Positions 1-9,610 of a stretch of 64,000 bases of DNA are shown here, one piece after another. Below the pieces are notes generated by a model, which did no database searches, had not been told where the DNA came from, and worked only from the letters and a program-made list of their open reading frames with translations. The DNA comes from Palsa-504 sp963789225. Lineage in GTDB: Bacteria; Actinomycetota; Actinomycetes; Streptosporangiales; Streptosporangiaceae. The stretch covers positions 186,001 through 250,000 of the forward strand of contig CAWBKD010000002.1 in assembly GCA_963789225.1 (NCBI GenBank), read 5' to 3'. How positions within the stretch are numbered: position 1 is the stretch's first letter; every line of letters begins with the position of its first letter. A program made the position numbers and the translations under genes.

Positions 1-708
1 AGGGAGCCGGCCATCCTGGCCAAGACCGCCGCGACGATCCAGCTCGGCAGCGGAGGCCGGCTCATGCTCGGCGTCGCGGCGGGCTGGTACGAGCGGGAGT
101 TCCACGCCACCGGGGTGTCGTTCGCCCAGCGCGGCCAGATCTTCGAGCGCAACCTGGACCTGCTGTACCGGCTGTGGGCCGACGACGACGTGACCGGCGA
201 GTGGGACGGCCGGGTGCTCACCCACGTGCGGATGCTGCCACGGCCGCTGCCGCGGCCGCGGGTGCTTATCGGCGGGTACGTGGACCGGGTGCTGCGCCGC
301 GTGGCCACCCGCTCCGACGGCTGGGTGACGTACTTCTACACCCCCGAGTCCATCGCCGGGGCGTGGTCGCGGATCCGCGGCTACGCCGAGCAGGCCGGCC
401 GCGACCCGGACCAGCTCAACCTGGTCGCCCAGGTACCGCTGTGCGTCGCCGCCTCGTACGAGGAGGGGGACCGCCTGGCCCGCGAGTACGTCGGCGAGTA
501 CTTCGACGTGCCGGCCTGGAGCGAGGCGACGCCCGAGTCGGCGGTCCGCGGCACCCCCGAGCAGTGCGCCGAGCAGATCGCCGCCTACATCGACGCGGGC
601 GTCCGGCACCTGGTGTTCTGCCCGTACAACTACGAGACCGAGCAGCTGCACCGGCTGGCCGCCGAGGTGCTTCCGCTGGTCATCGGGATCCGCGCGGGGG
701 CGGACTGA
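1..708 (+). CDS. LLM-class (luciferase-like) flavin/F420-dependent oxidoreductase, 5' truncated by window edge
   Basis: The reading frame is open from base 1 to the TGA at 706-708, so the start lies upstream; 235 codons are visible. The segment LMLGVAAGWYEREF, the later PRVLIGG and the C-terminal GTPEQCAEQI are typical of the bacterial luciferase-like TIM-barrel family, which uses FMNH2 or F420. Members oxidise or oxygenate small organics, and some open N-heterocyclic rings (RutA-type). The stop overlaps the start of the CoA-transferase alpha gene (TGATG), so this is the first visible gene of the catabolic operon. The exact substrate and the cofactor choice cannot be read from the sequence. 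Confidence 0.88.
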   Translation, partial: REPAILAKTAATIQLGSGGRLMLGVAAGWYEREFHATGVSFAQRGQIFERNLDLLYRLWADDDVTGEWDGRVLTHVRMLPRPLPRPRVLIGGYVDRVLRRVATRSDGWVTYFYTPESIAGAWSRIRGYAEQAGRDPDQLNLVAQVPLCVAASYEEGDRLAREYVGEYFDVPAWSEATPESAVRGTPEQCAEQIAAYIDAGVRHLVFCPYNYETEQLHRLAAEVLPLVIGIRAGAD

Positions 709-1661
709 TGGAACAGGTGACGGTCCGCCAGGCTCGGGTGGAGCGGGAGGCCGGCGGGCGCCCCGTCGCCGACAAGCGGATGACGGCCGAGGCCGCCACG
801 GCGCTGATCCGCGACGGCGACCACGTCGCGATCGGCGGGACGCTGTACTCGCGGACGCCGATGGCGCTGGTCTTCGCGCTGCTGCGGCACCGCAGGCGGC
901 ACCTGACCGTGTCCCGGACGCTGGCCTGCTACGAGATCGAGCTGTTCCTGGCCACCGGCGCCCTCGACCGGATCGTCACCAGCTGGGTCGGGATCGGGCT
1001 GCCGTGGGGACTGCCCCCGATCTTCCGGCACTACGCCGAGCGCGGGCAGGTCCGCTACGACGAATGGAGCCACCTGGCCATGGGGCTGCGCTACAAGGCG
1101 GGCGCCATGGGCGTGCCGTTCCTGCCCAGCCTGACCATGCTCGGCTCAGACCTGGCGCGCACGCTGGACCTGCAGACGGTGACCTGCCCGTACACCGGGG
1201 GGGAGCTGGCCGCGGTGCCCGCGCTCAACCCGGATGTGGCCCTCATCCACGCGCACCGGGCCGACATGTTCGGCAACGTGCAGGTCGACGGGTACCGCCA
1301 CATGGACACCGATATGGCGAAGGCGGCCCGCACGGTGATCGTCAGCGCCGAGGAGATCGTCAGCCCGGAGGCGATCGCCGCCCGGCCCGACCAGACCATG
1401 CTGCCGCACTTCGCGGTGGACGCCGTCGTCGCCGCCCCGTACGGGGCGTACCCGCACGAGTGCTACGGGCGGTACGGGCCCGACCTGGAGCACTTCGACG
1501 CCTACGCCAGGTCGGTGCGGGCGGGCGGCCCGGCCGCGGGCCTGCGCTACGTGGAGCAGAACGTCGACGCCCACGCCGACTTCGCCGCGTTCCTCGCGGC
1601 GGCCGGGCCGGGCAGGCTGGCCGCGCGCGAGGCGGAGGCCAGGGAGCTGACGCCCCGGTGA
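708..1661 (+). CDS. CoA-transferase family, alpha subunit (glutaconate CoA-transferase / IpdA-like)
   Basis: 317 aa. The start ATG at 708 overlaps the stop of the LLM gene. The motif VAIGGTLYSRTPMAL near residue 43 and the later VALIHAHRADMFGNVQ segment are characteristic of family I CoA-transferase alpha subunits. It should form a heterodimer with the product of the next gene, with which it shares a GTGA overlap. The family contains true acyl-CoA transferases and also IpdAB, which opens a steroid ring as a hydrolase, so transferase activity is likely but not certain. In context it probably activates or cleaves a dicarboxylate or ring-opened intermediate of the operon's pathway. Confidence 0.88.
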   Translation: MEQVTVRQARVEREAGGRPVADKRMTAEAATALIRDGDHVAIGGTLYSRTPMALVFALLRHRRRHLTVSRTLACYEIELFLATGALDRIVTSWVGIGLPWGLPPIFRHYAERGQVRYDEWSHLAMGLRYKAGAMGVPFLPSLTMLGSDLARTLDLQTVTCPYTGGELAAVPALNPDVALIHAHRADMFGNVQVDGYRHMDTDMAKAARTVIVSAEEIVSPEAIAARPDQTMLPHFAVDAVVAAPYGAYPHECYGRYGPDLEHFDAYARSVRAGGPAAGLRYVEQNVDAHADFAAFLAAAGPGRLAAREAEARELTPR

Positions 1662-2551
1662 GCGCGAACGGAGCCGCGAGCGCCGAGGAGCTGATGGCGA
1701 TCACCGCCAGCCGACTGCTGGCCGACCACAAGGTGGTCTTCGCCGGTGTCGGCATGCCGCTGCTCGCCTCCGCCGTGGCCCGGCACATCCACGCGCCGCA
1801 CCTGACGATCGTGCTGGAAGGCGGCATCATCGGCACGTCGCTGCGGCCCGGCCAGCTGCCGATCTCCACCAACGAGATGCGGGCGGCCTACGGGGCGCAG
1901 ATGCTCACCGACATCACCGATATCTTCCTGTACGCGCAGCGGGGTTACTTCGACTACGGCTTCCTCGGCGCCGCGCAGGTCGACATGTACGGGAACATCA
2001 ACACCAGCGTGATCGGCACCCTGGAGCACCCGCGCGTGCGGCTGCCCGGCACCGGCGGCGCGAACGACATCATCTCGCTGTGCAACGAGGTGCTGATCGT
2101 GACCGCGCACGAGCCGCGGCGCTTCGTGGAGCGGGTGGACTACATCACCAGCCCCGGCTACCTGTCCGGCGGGGACAGCCGGGCCCGGGCCGGGCTCGTG
2201 ACCGGCCGGCTCGGGGCCGTGGTCACCGACCTGGCGCTGCTCGACTTCGAGCCGGACAGCAAGCGGATGCGGCTGCGCGCGCTGCAGGCCGGCGTGACCA
2301 TCGCCGAGGTCCGCGCGCAGACCGGGTTCGACCTGCTCGTTGCCGACGGAATCACGGAGCTCAGGCCTCCGTCGGCTGAGGAGCTGGCGATCTACCGGGA
2401 GCTGCGCGACGGCCCGCCCACCGGTGCCGCCGAGGAGAGCGGCGGCCCGCGCGCCGAACCCGGCCGCGGCGAGGAGAGCGGCCCGGTCGCCGAACCCGCC
2501 GTCGGCGCGGCCGCCGCTGCCGCCGAGCCGGTCCCGGCCGGTCCCGCGTGA
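1658..2551 (+). CDS. CoA-transferase family, beta subunit (IpdB-like) with Ala/Pro/Glu-rich tail
   Basis: 297 aa from the GTG at 1658, which overlaps the alpha-subunit stop by 4 bp. The LTIVLEGG segment (residues ~48-55) contains the Glu expected at the catalytic position of family I CoA-transferases. The LPGTGGANDI segment is the Gly-rich stretch shared with IpdB and related beta subunits. The core ends near residue 248, and the last ~50 residues are a low-complexity Gly/Pro/Glu/Ala tail not usual for the family. The tail may be disordered or may reflect local sequence expansion. The gene overlaps the next start (GTGA at 2548). Confidence 0.87.
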   Translation: MSANGAASAEELMAITASRLLADHKVVFAGVGMPLLASAVARHIHAPHLTIVLEGGIIGTSLRPGQLPISTNEMRAAYGAQMLTDITDIFLYAQRGYFDYGFLGAAQVDMYGNINTSVIGTLEHPRVRLPGTGGANDIISLCNEVLIVTAHEPRRFVERVDYITSPGYLSGGDSRARAGLVTGRLGAVVTDLALLDFEPDSKRMRLRALQAGVTIAEVRAQTGFDLLVADGITELRPPSAEELAIYRELRDGPPTGAAEESGGPRAEPGRGEESGPVAEPAVGAAAAAAEPVPAGPA

Positions 2552-3246
2552 GCGCCCGGCCGGCCCGCGTCGGGCTGATGATCCCGTCCTCCAACACGAT
2601 GATGGAGGTGGACTTCACCCGCGACCTGCCGCCGGGGGTAGCGCTGCACACCGCGCGGATGTACATGGAGGACACCACCCCGGCAGGCGAGAACCGGATG
2701 CTGGACGAGTTCGCGCTGCCGGCCGCCAGGGACCTGGGCACCGCGCGGCCCGACGTCGTGGTGTTCGGCTGCACGAGCGCCGGGGCGCTGCGCGGGAACG
2801 ACTACGACACCGAGCTGTGCTCGCGGATCAGCGAGCTGACCGGCGCGCCAACCGTGTCCACCATCGGCGCGGTCCGCGCTGCGATCGAGGCGTCCGGCGC
2901 TGCCAGCGTTGGCGTGATCACGCCGTACGTCGACGAGCTCAACGAGAAGATCAGGGCCAGCATCGAGGCGGACGGGACGCAGGTGGCCGCGATCGCCGGG
3001 CTCGGGATCACGGAGAACTTCGAGATCGCCGAGGTCAGCGCGACCGAGATCGTGGCGTTCGCGGAGCATGCGCTCGGGGCGCTGGCCGCCGGCGGAAGCA
3101 TCGGCCTGGTCTTCGCGTCCTGCACGAACTTCGGCGCGATGGCCGCCCGGCCGGCCATCGCGGAGCGGCTCGGGCTGCCGGTGGTCACCAGCAACCAGGC
3201 GGTGCTGGCCGCGGCCGTCGCCCGGCTGCAGGACCTGGCCCGCTGA
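2548..3246 (+). CDS. Asp/Glu racemase superfamily, maleate isomerase / arylmalonate decarboxylase-like
   Basis: 232 aa, GTG start overlapping the upstream stop. Two cysteines sit in the expected catalytic contexts: Cys75 in FGCTSAGA and Cys192 in FASCTNFG. This is the spacing of maleate isomerase (two Cys, near 76 and 194), whereas arylmalonate decarboxylase keeps only one. The N-terminal VGLMIPSSNTMME motif is also typical of maleate isomerases. It probably isomerises a maleate-type cis-dicarboxylate, but hydantoin racemase-like activity cannot be excluded. Its place between CoA-transferase and molybdenum-hydroxylase genes resembles the endgame of N-heterocycle breakdown such as nicotinate. 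Confidence 0.85.
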   Translation: MSARPARVGLMIPSSNTMMEVDFTRDLPPGVALHTARMYMEDTTPAGENRMLDEFALPAARDLGTARPDVVVFGCTSAGALRGNDYDTELCSRISELTGAPTVSTIGAVRAAIEASGAASVGVITPYVDELNEKIRASIEADGTQVAAIAGLGITENFEIAEVSATEIVAFAEHALGALAAGGSIGLVFASCTNFGAMAARPAIAERLGLPVVTSNQAVLAAAVARLQDLAR

Positions 3247-3251
3247 CGCCG

Positions 3252-4124
3252 ATGGTGGCACCCGCCTTCGACTACGTCGCGGCCGGCAGTTACGACGCGG
3301 CGGTGCGCCTGCTGGCCGCGGGCGGCGAGGACGCGAAGATCCTGGCCGGCGGCCAGAGCCTGATGCCCATGCTCAACCTGCGGCTTGCGCACCCCGACCT
3401 GCTGATCGACATCAACCAGGCCGATCAGCGGCCGCCGTCCGTCGCCGACGGCCTGCTCCGGCTGCCCGCCCTCACGCGGCACCGGGTGCTGCTCGAGCAC
3501 GACCTGGTCCGCCGGCACTGCCCGCTGCTGGCCGGCGCGGTCCGGCACGTCGGCAACGTGCGGGTCCGCAACCGCGGCACGATCGGCGGCAGCCTGGCGC
3601 ACGCGGACCCGACGTCCGAGCTCGGCAGCTGCGCGCTGGCCGCCGGGGCCCGGGTCGTGGTCCGCGGTCCGGACGGCGACCGCACGCTGCCCGTCAGCGA
3701 GCTGTTCGACACCTACTGGACGACCACGCTGGCCGCCTGCGAGGTCATCACGGACGTGCTGATCCCCGTCGCCCGGCCCCGGCAGGGCTGGTCCTTCCAG
3801 GAGATGGTGCGGCGCACCTCGGACTTCGCGATCGTGGCCGTCGCTGCCCTCGTCGAGCTCGACGAGGGGGCGGAGGTCATCACGGGTGCCCGCGTGGCGC
3901 TGGCCGGGGTCGCGGACCGGGTGACGCTCGCCGATCCGGACCCGCTCGCCGGTCATTGGCACGGCAACGGGGACGTCGACGCGGCCGCCGCCGCGATCGC
4001 CGACCGCCTGGAGCCCGCCACCGACGTCCACGCGTCGGGAGAGTACCGGCGCCGCCTGGCGCGGGTCCTGGTCGCCCGCGCCCTCCGCCAGGCTTGCGCC
4101 CGCGCGACCGGGGCGGCGGGATGA
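3252..4124 (+). CDS. Molybdenum hydroxylase, FAD-binding (medium, CoxM/XdhB-type) subunit
   Basis: 290 aa. The ATG at 3252 follows the racemase stop by 5 nt. AGGQSLMPMLN (residues ~34-44) is the first FAD-binding motif, and the NRGTIGGSLAHADP segment (~107-120) is the second, which contacts the FAD diphosphate. The C-terminal half is the CO-dehydrogenase flavoprotein C-terminal domain. It passes electrons from the 2Fe-2S subunit to an acceptor. The gene order FAD, 2Fe-2S, Mo is the usual one for three-subunit xanthine dehydrogenase family enzymes. Its stop overlaps a vestigial ATG at 4121 (see repeat). Confidence 0.93.
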   Translation: MVAPAFDYVAAGSYDAAVRLLAAGGEDAKILAGGQSLMPMLNLRLAHPDLLIDINQADQRPPSVADGLLRLPALTRHRVLLEHDLVRRHCPLLAGAVRHVGNVRVRNRGTIGGSLAHADPTSELGSCALAAGARVVVRGPDGDRTLPVSELFDTYWTTTLAACEVITDVLIPVARPRQGWSFQEMVRRTSDFAIVAVAALVELDEGAEVITGARVALAGVADRVTLADPDPLAGHWHGNGDVDAAAAAIADRLEPATDVHASGEYRRRLARVLVARALRQACARATGAAG

Positions 4125-4215
4125 CGCGCGGCCCGGTCGCGGTGAGCGTCGACGGCGCCGACGGGGCAGGACAATGACACGCCGACCGATCGTGCTGAAC
4201 GTCAACGGCACCGAC
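4121..4215 (+). repeat. Partial tandem duplication of the start of the 2Fe-2S subunit gene
   Basis: Bases 4121-4162 and 4174-4215 align without gaps at 33 of 42 positions, 53 bp apart. The first copy begins with an ATG overlapping the upstream stop (ATGA), encodes MTRGPVAVSVDGADG and ends at a TGA (4175-4177) after 18 codons. The second copy is the true start of the iron-sulfur gene, MTRRPIVLNVNGTDH. The copies are out of frame with each other. I infer that the first is the former, translationally coupled start, or a decayed duplicate of it. Confidence 0.75.
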
Positions 4216-4689
4216 CACGAGGTCTGGGTCCTGCCGTCGGAGACGCTGCTCGACGTGCTGCACGACGACCTCGGCCTGGCCGACGTCCGCTACGGGTGCG
4301 GCGAGGGGGTCTGCGGCACCTGTACGGTGCTGCTGGACGGCGAGCCCGTGAGCGGCTGCCTGATCCTCGCCGTGCAGGCCGCGGGCCGCCCGCTCACCAC
4401 GCTGCGCGGGCTCATGGGCCCGGGCGAGGCCATGCACCCGCTCCAGGAGTGCTTCCTGCGCCACGGCGCCGCCCAGTGCGGCTTCTGCACGCCCGGCATG
4501 ATCCTGACCTCGCTGGACCTGGTCCGCCGTCACGGCCGGCCCAGCCGGGAGGAAATCAGGTACGCGCTGGTCGGCAACCTGTGCCGGTGCACCGGGTACA
4601 CCAAGATCCTGGACGCCGTCGAGGAGTACGCCGACCTGGCTGTATCCGATACTGGCGCTGAGCGCACGCCGGGGGTGGTGGCGTCATGA
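4174..4689 (+). CDS. Molybdenum hydroxylase, [2Fe-2S] small subunit
   Basis: 171 aa. The N-terminal plant-type ferredoxin domain has GCGEGVCGTC (residues ~42-51) plus a further Cys near 63. The C-terminal helical domain carries CGFCTPGM and CRCTGYTK, which ligate the second cluster. Both four-Cys sets are complete, so electron transfer between the Mo centre and FAD should work. It lies between the FAD subunit and the catalytic subunit and overlaps the latter by 4 bp (ATGA at 4686). The start is preceded by a duplicated, out-of-frame copy of its first 14 codons. Confidence 0.95.
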   Translation: MTRRPIVLNVNGTDHEVWVLPSETLLDVLHDDLGLADVRYGCGEGVCGTCTVLLDGEPVSGCLILAVQAAGRPLTTLRGLMGPGEAMHPLQECFLRHGAAQCGFCTPGMILTSLDLVRRHGRPSREEIRYALVGNLCRCTGYTKILDAVEEYADLAVSDTGAERTPGVVAS

Positions 4690-7031
4690 CGACCACCGGA
4701 CCGCCCCGCACCGCGACCGGCCGGTACCGGGTGGTCGGCACGTCGCCCGCCCACCACGACTTCGTCGAGAAGGTCAAGGGGTCGCTGCACTACGCGGCGG
4801 ACTGGCGGCTGCCCGGCATGCTGCACGGCCGGGTCGTCCGCAGCCCGGTGCCCAGCGCGAGGATCACCGCCATCGACGTCAGCGCGGCCAGGGCGCTGCC
4901 CGGGGTGGCCGCCGTCCTCACCGCGGCCGACGTGCCGAGCAACGCCATCGTGGAGATGGCCAGCGGCGGGCTGGCCGAACTCGAGGTGACGATGCCGGTG
5001 CTGGCCGAGGACCGGGTCCGGTACGCGGGCGAGCCGGTGGCGGTGGTGGCCGCCGCGACCCGGCAGATCGCCGACGCGGCGGCGGAGCTGGTGGCCGTCG
5101 ACTACGAGGAGCTGCCCGGCGTCTTCGACGTCACCTCGGCCCTGGCCGCGGACTCGCCCCGGGTACACGAGGTCGGCAACACGCTGGTCACCTGGCAGAT
5201 CAGGTGCGGCGACGTGGCGGCGGCGCTGGCCGCCGCCGACGTGGTGGTGGAGGGCGAGTACCAGAGCCAGCACGTCGAGCACGCGTACCTCGAGCCCGAG
5301 GCCGGGGTCGGCTGGCTGGAGAACGGCGTGCTCACGCTGCGCGTGTCCACCCAGGTCATCGAGCACGCCGCCGCCATCGCGCGCATCATCGGCGTGCCGC
5401 AGGGCAAGGTCAGGGTGATCGCGGCGTACATGGGGGGCGGCTTCGGCGGCAAGGAGGACATGACCGTCGAGCCGTACCTCGCGCTGCTCGTCTGGCACAC
5501 CCGCAGGCCGGTGCGGATGATCTGGGACCGGCAGGAGTCGCTGGTCGCCAGCACCAAGCGGCACCCGTTCCTCATGCGGTACCGGACGGCGGCGGCCAGC
5601 GACGGCACGATCACCGCCCAGCAGGTCGAGATCACCGGCGACGCCGGGGCCTACCCCAACCTGTCGCCCCGGGTGCTGTTCGCCGCGGCGGCCTGCGCGT
5701 GCGGCCCGTACCGGGTGCCTAACGCCAGCATCACCTCGAGCGCGGTATTCACCAACAACGTGCCGGCGAGCGCCTTCCGCGGGTTCGGCGCCATGCAGGT
5801 GGTGCTGGGTTACGAGGCGCAGATGGACCTGCTCGCCGAGCGCCTCGGCCTGTCCCGCACGCAGGTGCGGGAGCGCAACTTCCTGGTCAAGGGCGACCTG
5901 CTGCCGACCGGTGAACGGCTCGACACCTGCGTGGAGGTCGCCCAGACCATGCACCGCGCGCTCGCCCTGCTCGGCGAGCCGCCCCGGCCGTCCGGGCCCG
6001 GCAAGGTGACGGGCCGCGGCATCGGCTGCAACCGGCACCCGTACGGGCGGACGATCTGGTTCCGCGACCGGGCCTCGGCGTGGCTGAGCCTGCAGGCCGA
6101 CGGCACGCTGCTGATCCGCTCCGGCGTCACCGACCTCGGCGCCGGGCAGGCCGCCAGCCTGTGCCAGATCGCGGCCGAGGTGCTCGGCGCGCCGCTTGAC
6201 GACATCAGCATCTATATCGGCGACAGTGCGCTGAACCCGCCGGCCGGCGGCACGTTCGCGACCCGCCAGCTGTACATGTCGGGGAACGCGGTGCTGCACG
6301 CCGCGCTCGAACTGCGCGAGCGGATGGCGCCGGTCGCGGCCGACCTGCTCGGCGTGCCACCCGACGAGCTGGAGTTCGCGGACGGCCGGGTCCGGCCCGA
6401 CCCGGCGACCGCACCGGCGAATCCCGGCGTGAGCATCACCCTGGCCGAGCTGGCCGCGGCCTGCGACAAGCGGGCCATCAGCACGGCGCACCTGTCGACC
6501 TGGCGGGCCGAAGCCGGCTCGTTCGACCCGCGCGCCGGGCAGGGCGATACCTTCCCCGACTACACCTACGGGACCCACGCGGCCGACGTGGAGGTCGATA
6601 CCGAGACCGGGCAGGTCACGGTGCTGCGCTACGCCGCCTGCCATGACGTCGGCCGGGCCATCAACCCGATGCGCGTGGAAGGGCAGATCCAGGGCGGCGC
6701 CATGCAGGGCCTGGGCTACGCGCTGACCGAGGACATGGGCATCGAGGAGGGCTACGTGCAGGCGGCCCTGTTCGCCAACTACCTGATCCCGAACGCGCAG
6801 GACTTCCCCGACGTGCTCGTCAACATCGTCGAGAGCGGCGAGGGCAAGGGCCCGCTCGGGGCGCGCGGGATCGGCGAGCCGCCCATCGGGAACGTCGCCG
6901 CCACCATCGCCAGCGCGATCGCCGACGCGATCGGCGTCCGCCCGGCCCAGCTGCCGATGACCCCCGAGCGGGTCCTCGGGCTGCTGGGCGAGCGCGCATC
7001 GGGGACCCAGCATCCATCTTCCCCACACTAG
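4686..7031 (+). CDS. Molybdenum hydroxylase, molybdopterin-binding catalytic subunit (XDH/CoxL family)
   Basis: 781 aa, the normal length for this family. Seen in order: the aldehyde oxidase a/b hammerhead domain (residues ~20-135), the GGGFGGKED motif (~249-257), the SAFRGFGAMQ motif (~364-373) and the C-terminal GARGIGEPP, whose Glu is the conserved catalytic base. The active-site loop AFRGFG is of the xanthine dehydrogenase/form-II type, not the CO-dehydrogenase VAYRCSFR type, so CO is not the substrate. It hydroxylates an aromatic heterocycle or aldehyde with water as oxygen source. With the FAD and 2Fe-2S subunits it forms a complete three-subunit hydroxylase. Confidence 0.94.
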   Translation: MTTTGPPRTATGRYRVVGTSPAHHDFVEKVKGSLHYAADWRLPGMLHGRVVRSPVPSARITAIDVSAARALPGVAAVLTAADVPSNAIVEMASGGLAELEVTMPVLAEDRVRYAGEPVAVVAAATRQIADAAAELVAVDYEELPGVFDVTSALAADSPRVHEVGNTLVTWQIRCGDVAAALAAADVVVEGEYQSQHVEHAYLEPEAGVGWLENGVLTLRVSTQVIEHAAAIARIIGVPQGKVRVIAAYMGGGFGGKEDMTVEPYLALLVWHTRRPVRMIWDRQESLVASTKRHPFLMRYRTAAASDGTITAQQVEITGDAGAYPNLSPRVLFAAAACACGPYRVPNASITSSAVFTNNVPASAFRGFGAMQVVLGYEAQMDLLAERLGLSRTQVRERNFLVKGDLLPTGERLDTCVEVAQTMHRALALLGEPPRPSGPGKVTGRGIGCNRHPYGRTIWFRDRASAWLSLQADGTLLIRSGVTDLGAGQAASLCQIAAEVLGAPLDDISIYIGDSALNPPAGGTFATRQLYMSGNAVLHAALELRERMAPVAADLLGVPPDELEFADGRVRPDPATAPANPGVSITLAELAAACDKRAISTAHLSTWRAEAGSFDPRAGQGDTFPDYTYGTHAADVEVDTETGQVTVLRYAACHDVGRAINPMRVEGQIQGGAMQGLGYALTEDMGIEEGYVQAALFANYLIPNAQDFPDVLVNIVESGEGKGPLGARGIGEPPIGNVAATIASAIADAIGVRPAQLPMTPERVLGLLGERASGTQHPSSPH

Positions 7032-7040
7032 GGAGCATCC

Positions 7041-7064
7041 ATGAGACGTCAGGTGCACGCGTGA
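7041..7064 (+). other. Seven-codon mini-cistron preceding the alcohol dehydrogenase
   Basis: An ATG at 7041 is preceded by AGGGAG and encodes MRRQVHA before a TGA at 7062-7064, which overlaps the GTG start of the next gene (GTGA). The dehydrogenase's own GTG has no clear Shine-Dalgarno sequence, so this tiny frame may bring ribosomes to it by coupling. This is inference from spacing only. Confidence 0.35.
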
Positions 7065-8113
7065 AAGCTGCGAGGCTGGTCGAGCGCCGGCGACCGCTGG
7101 AACTGGCCGATCTGCCCGATCCGGCGCCGGGACCCGGCGAGGTGGTCGTCCAGGTCGAGGCGGAGGGCATCTGCCGGACCGACTGGCACGTGTGGAACGG
7201 CGACTGGGACTGGGTCGGCCTGACCCCGACGCTGCCGCTGGTGATGGGGCACGAGCTGGGCGGAACGGTGGTGGCGGTCGGCCAGGGCGTGTCAGGGGTC
7301 CACGAGGGGGACCGGGTCACCACGCCGTTCCACGAGTCGTGCGGGCGGTGCGGCTACTGCCGCAGCGGCCGGTCCAACCTGTGCGACGACATGGAGTTCC
7401 TCGGCCTGACCCACGACGGCGGCTACGCCAGGTACGCGGCCATCCGCAACGCGGACTTCAACTGCATCAAGCTGCCGGAGGCCATCGACGCGCTGTCCGC
7501 GGCGGCGATCGGATGCCGCTACATGACGGCCTTCCACGCGGTGACCCGGCAGGGCGGGCTGACCGCGGGCCAGTGGGTCGCGGTGCACGGGGCCGGCGGC
7601 ATCGGCCTGTCGGCCGTCCAGATCGCCGCTGCGCTCGGCGGGCGGGTCATCGCGGTCGACCTGGCCGACGCCAAGCTCGAGAAGGCCGTCGCCGAGGGGG
7701 CGCTGCACACGGTTAACGCCGGGACGCAGGACGCCGTCGCGGCCATCAGGGACCTCACCGGCGGCGGCGCCGACCTGGCGATCGGCGGCCTGGGGGCCGC
7801 CTCGCTCGTCGAGTCGGCCGTGCTGTCGCTGCGCAAGGGCGGCAGGCTGGTCCAGGTCGGCCTGACCAGCCAGGCCGAGCGGGGGTACGTGCGGGTGCCG
7901 CTCGACCACATCATCGAGAGCGAGATCGAGATCGCCGGGAGCGTCGGGAACCCGCACGTGGACTACCCCCGGCTGCTCGGGCTGGTCGAGACCGGGGTCC
8001 TGCGCCCAGCCAGGATCGTCGGCCAGACGCTCCCGCTGGAGCAGGCCAGCGCGGTACTGGCCGCGATGGACTCCTACGAGACGCTCGGCTTCTCCGTCAT
8101 CACCGGATTGTAG
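7061..8113 (+). CDS. Zinc-dependent medium-chain alcohol dehydrogenase
   Basis: 350 aa, GTG start. The catalytic zinc ligands are visible in GICRTDWHVW (Cys ~39) and GHELGG (His/Glu ~63). The structural zinc site is CGRCGYCRSGRSNLC (residues ~91-105), and the Rossmann motif GAGGIGLSAV lies at ~177-186. It should oxidise an alcohol or reduce an aldehyde with NAD(P). It sits in the same operon as the molybdenum hydroxylase and probably handles an alcohol or semialdehyde intermediate. The next gene begins 12 bp downstream with a good AGGAGG-type site. Confidence 0.93.
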   Translation: MKAARLVERRRPLELADLPDPAPGPGEVVVQVEAEGICRTDWHVWNGDWDWVGLTPTLPLVMGHELGGTVVAVGQGVSGVHEGDRVTTPFHESCGRCGYCRSGRSNLCDDMEFLGLTHDGGYARYAAIRNADFNCIKLPEAIDALSAAAIGCRYMTAFHAVTRQGGLTAGQWVAVHGAGGIGLSAVQIAAALGGRVIAVDLADAKLEKAVAEGALHTVNAGTQDAVAAIRDLTGGGADLAIGGLGAASLVESAVLSLRKGGRLVQVGLTSQAERGYVRVPLDHIIESEIEIAGSVGNPHVDYPRLLGLVETGVLRPARIVGQTLPLEQASAVLAAMDSYETLGFSVITGL

Positions 8114-8125
8114 AGGAGGTCCTGC

Positions 8126-9606
<1,481 letters not shown>

Positions 9607-9610
<4 letters not shown>

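Noticed and set aside
4530..7058. 842-codon frame on the minus strand
   Set aside because: Shadow of the molybdenum-subunit gene: His/Arg/Gly-rich text without any domain, while the plus strand has full motifs.
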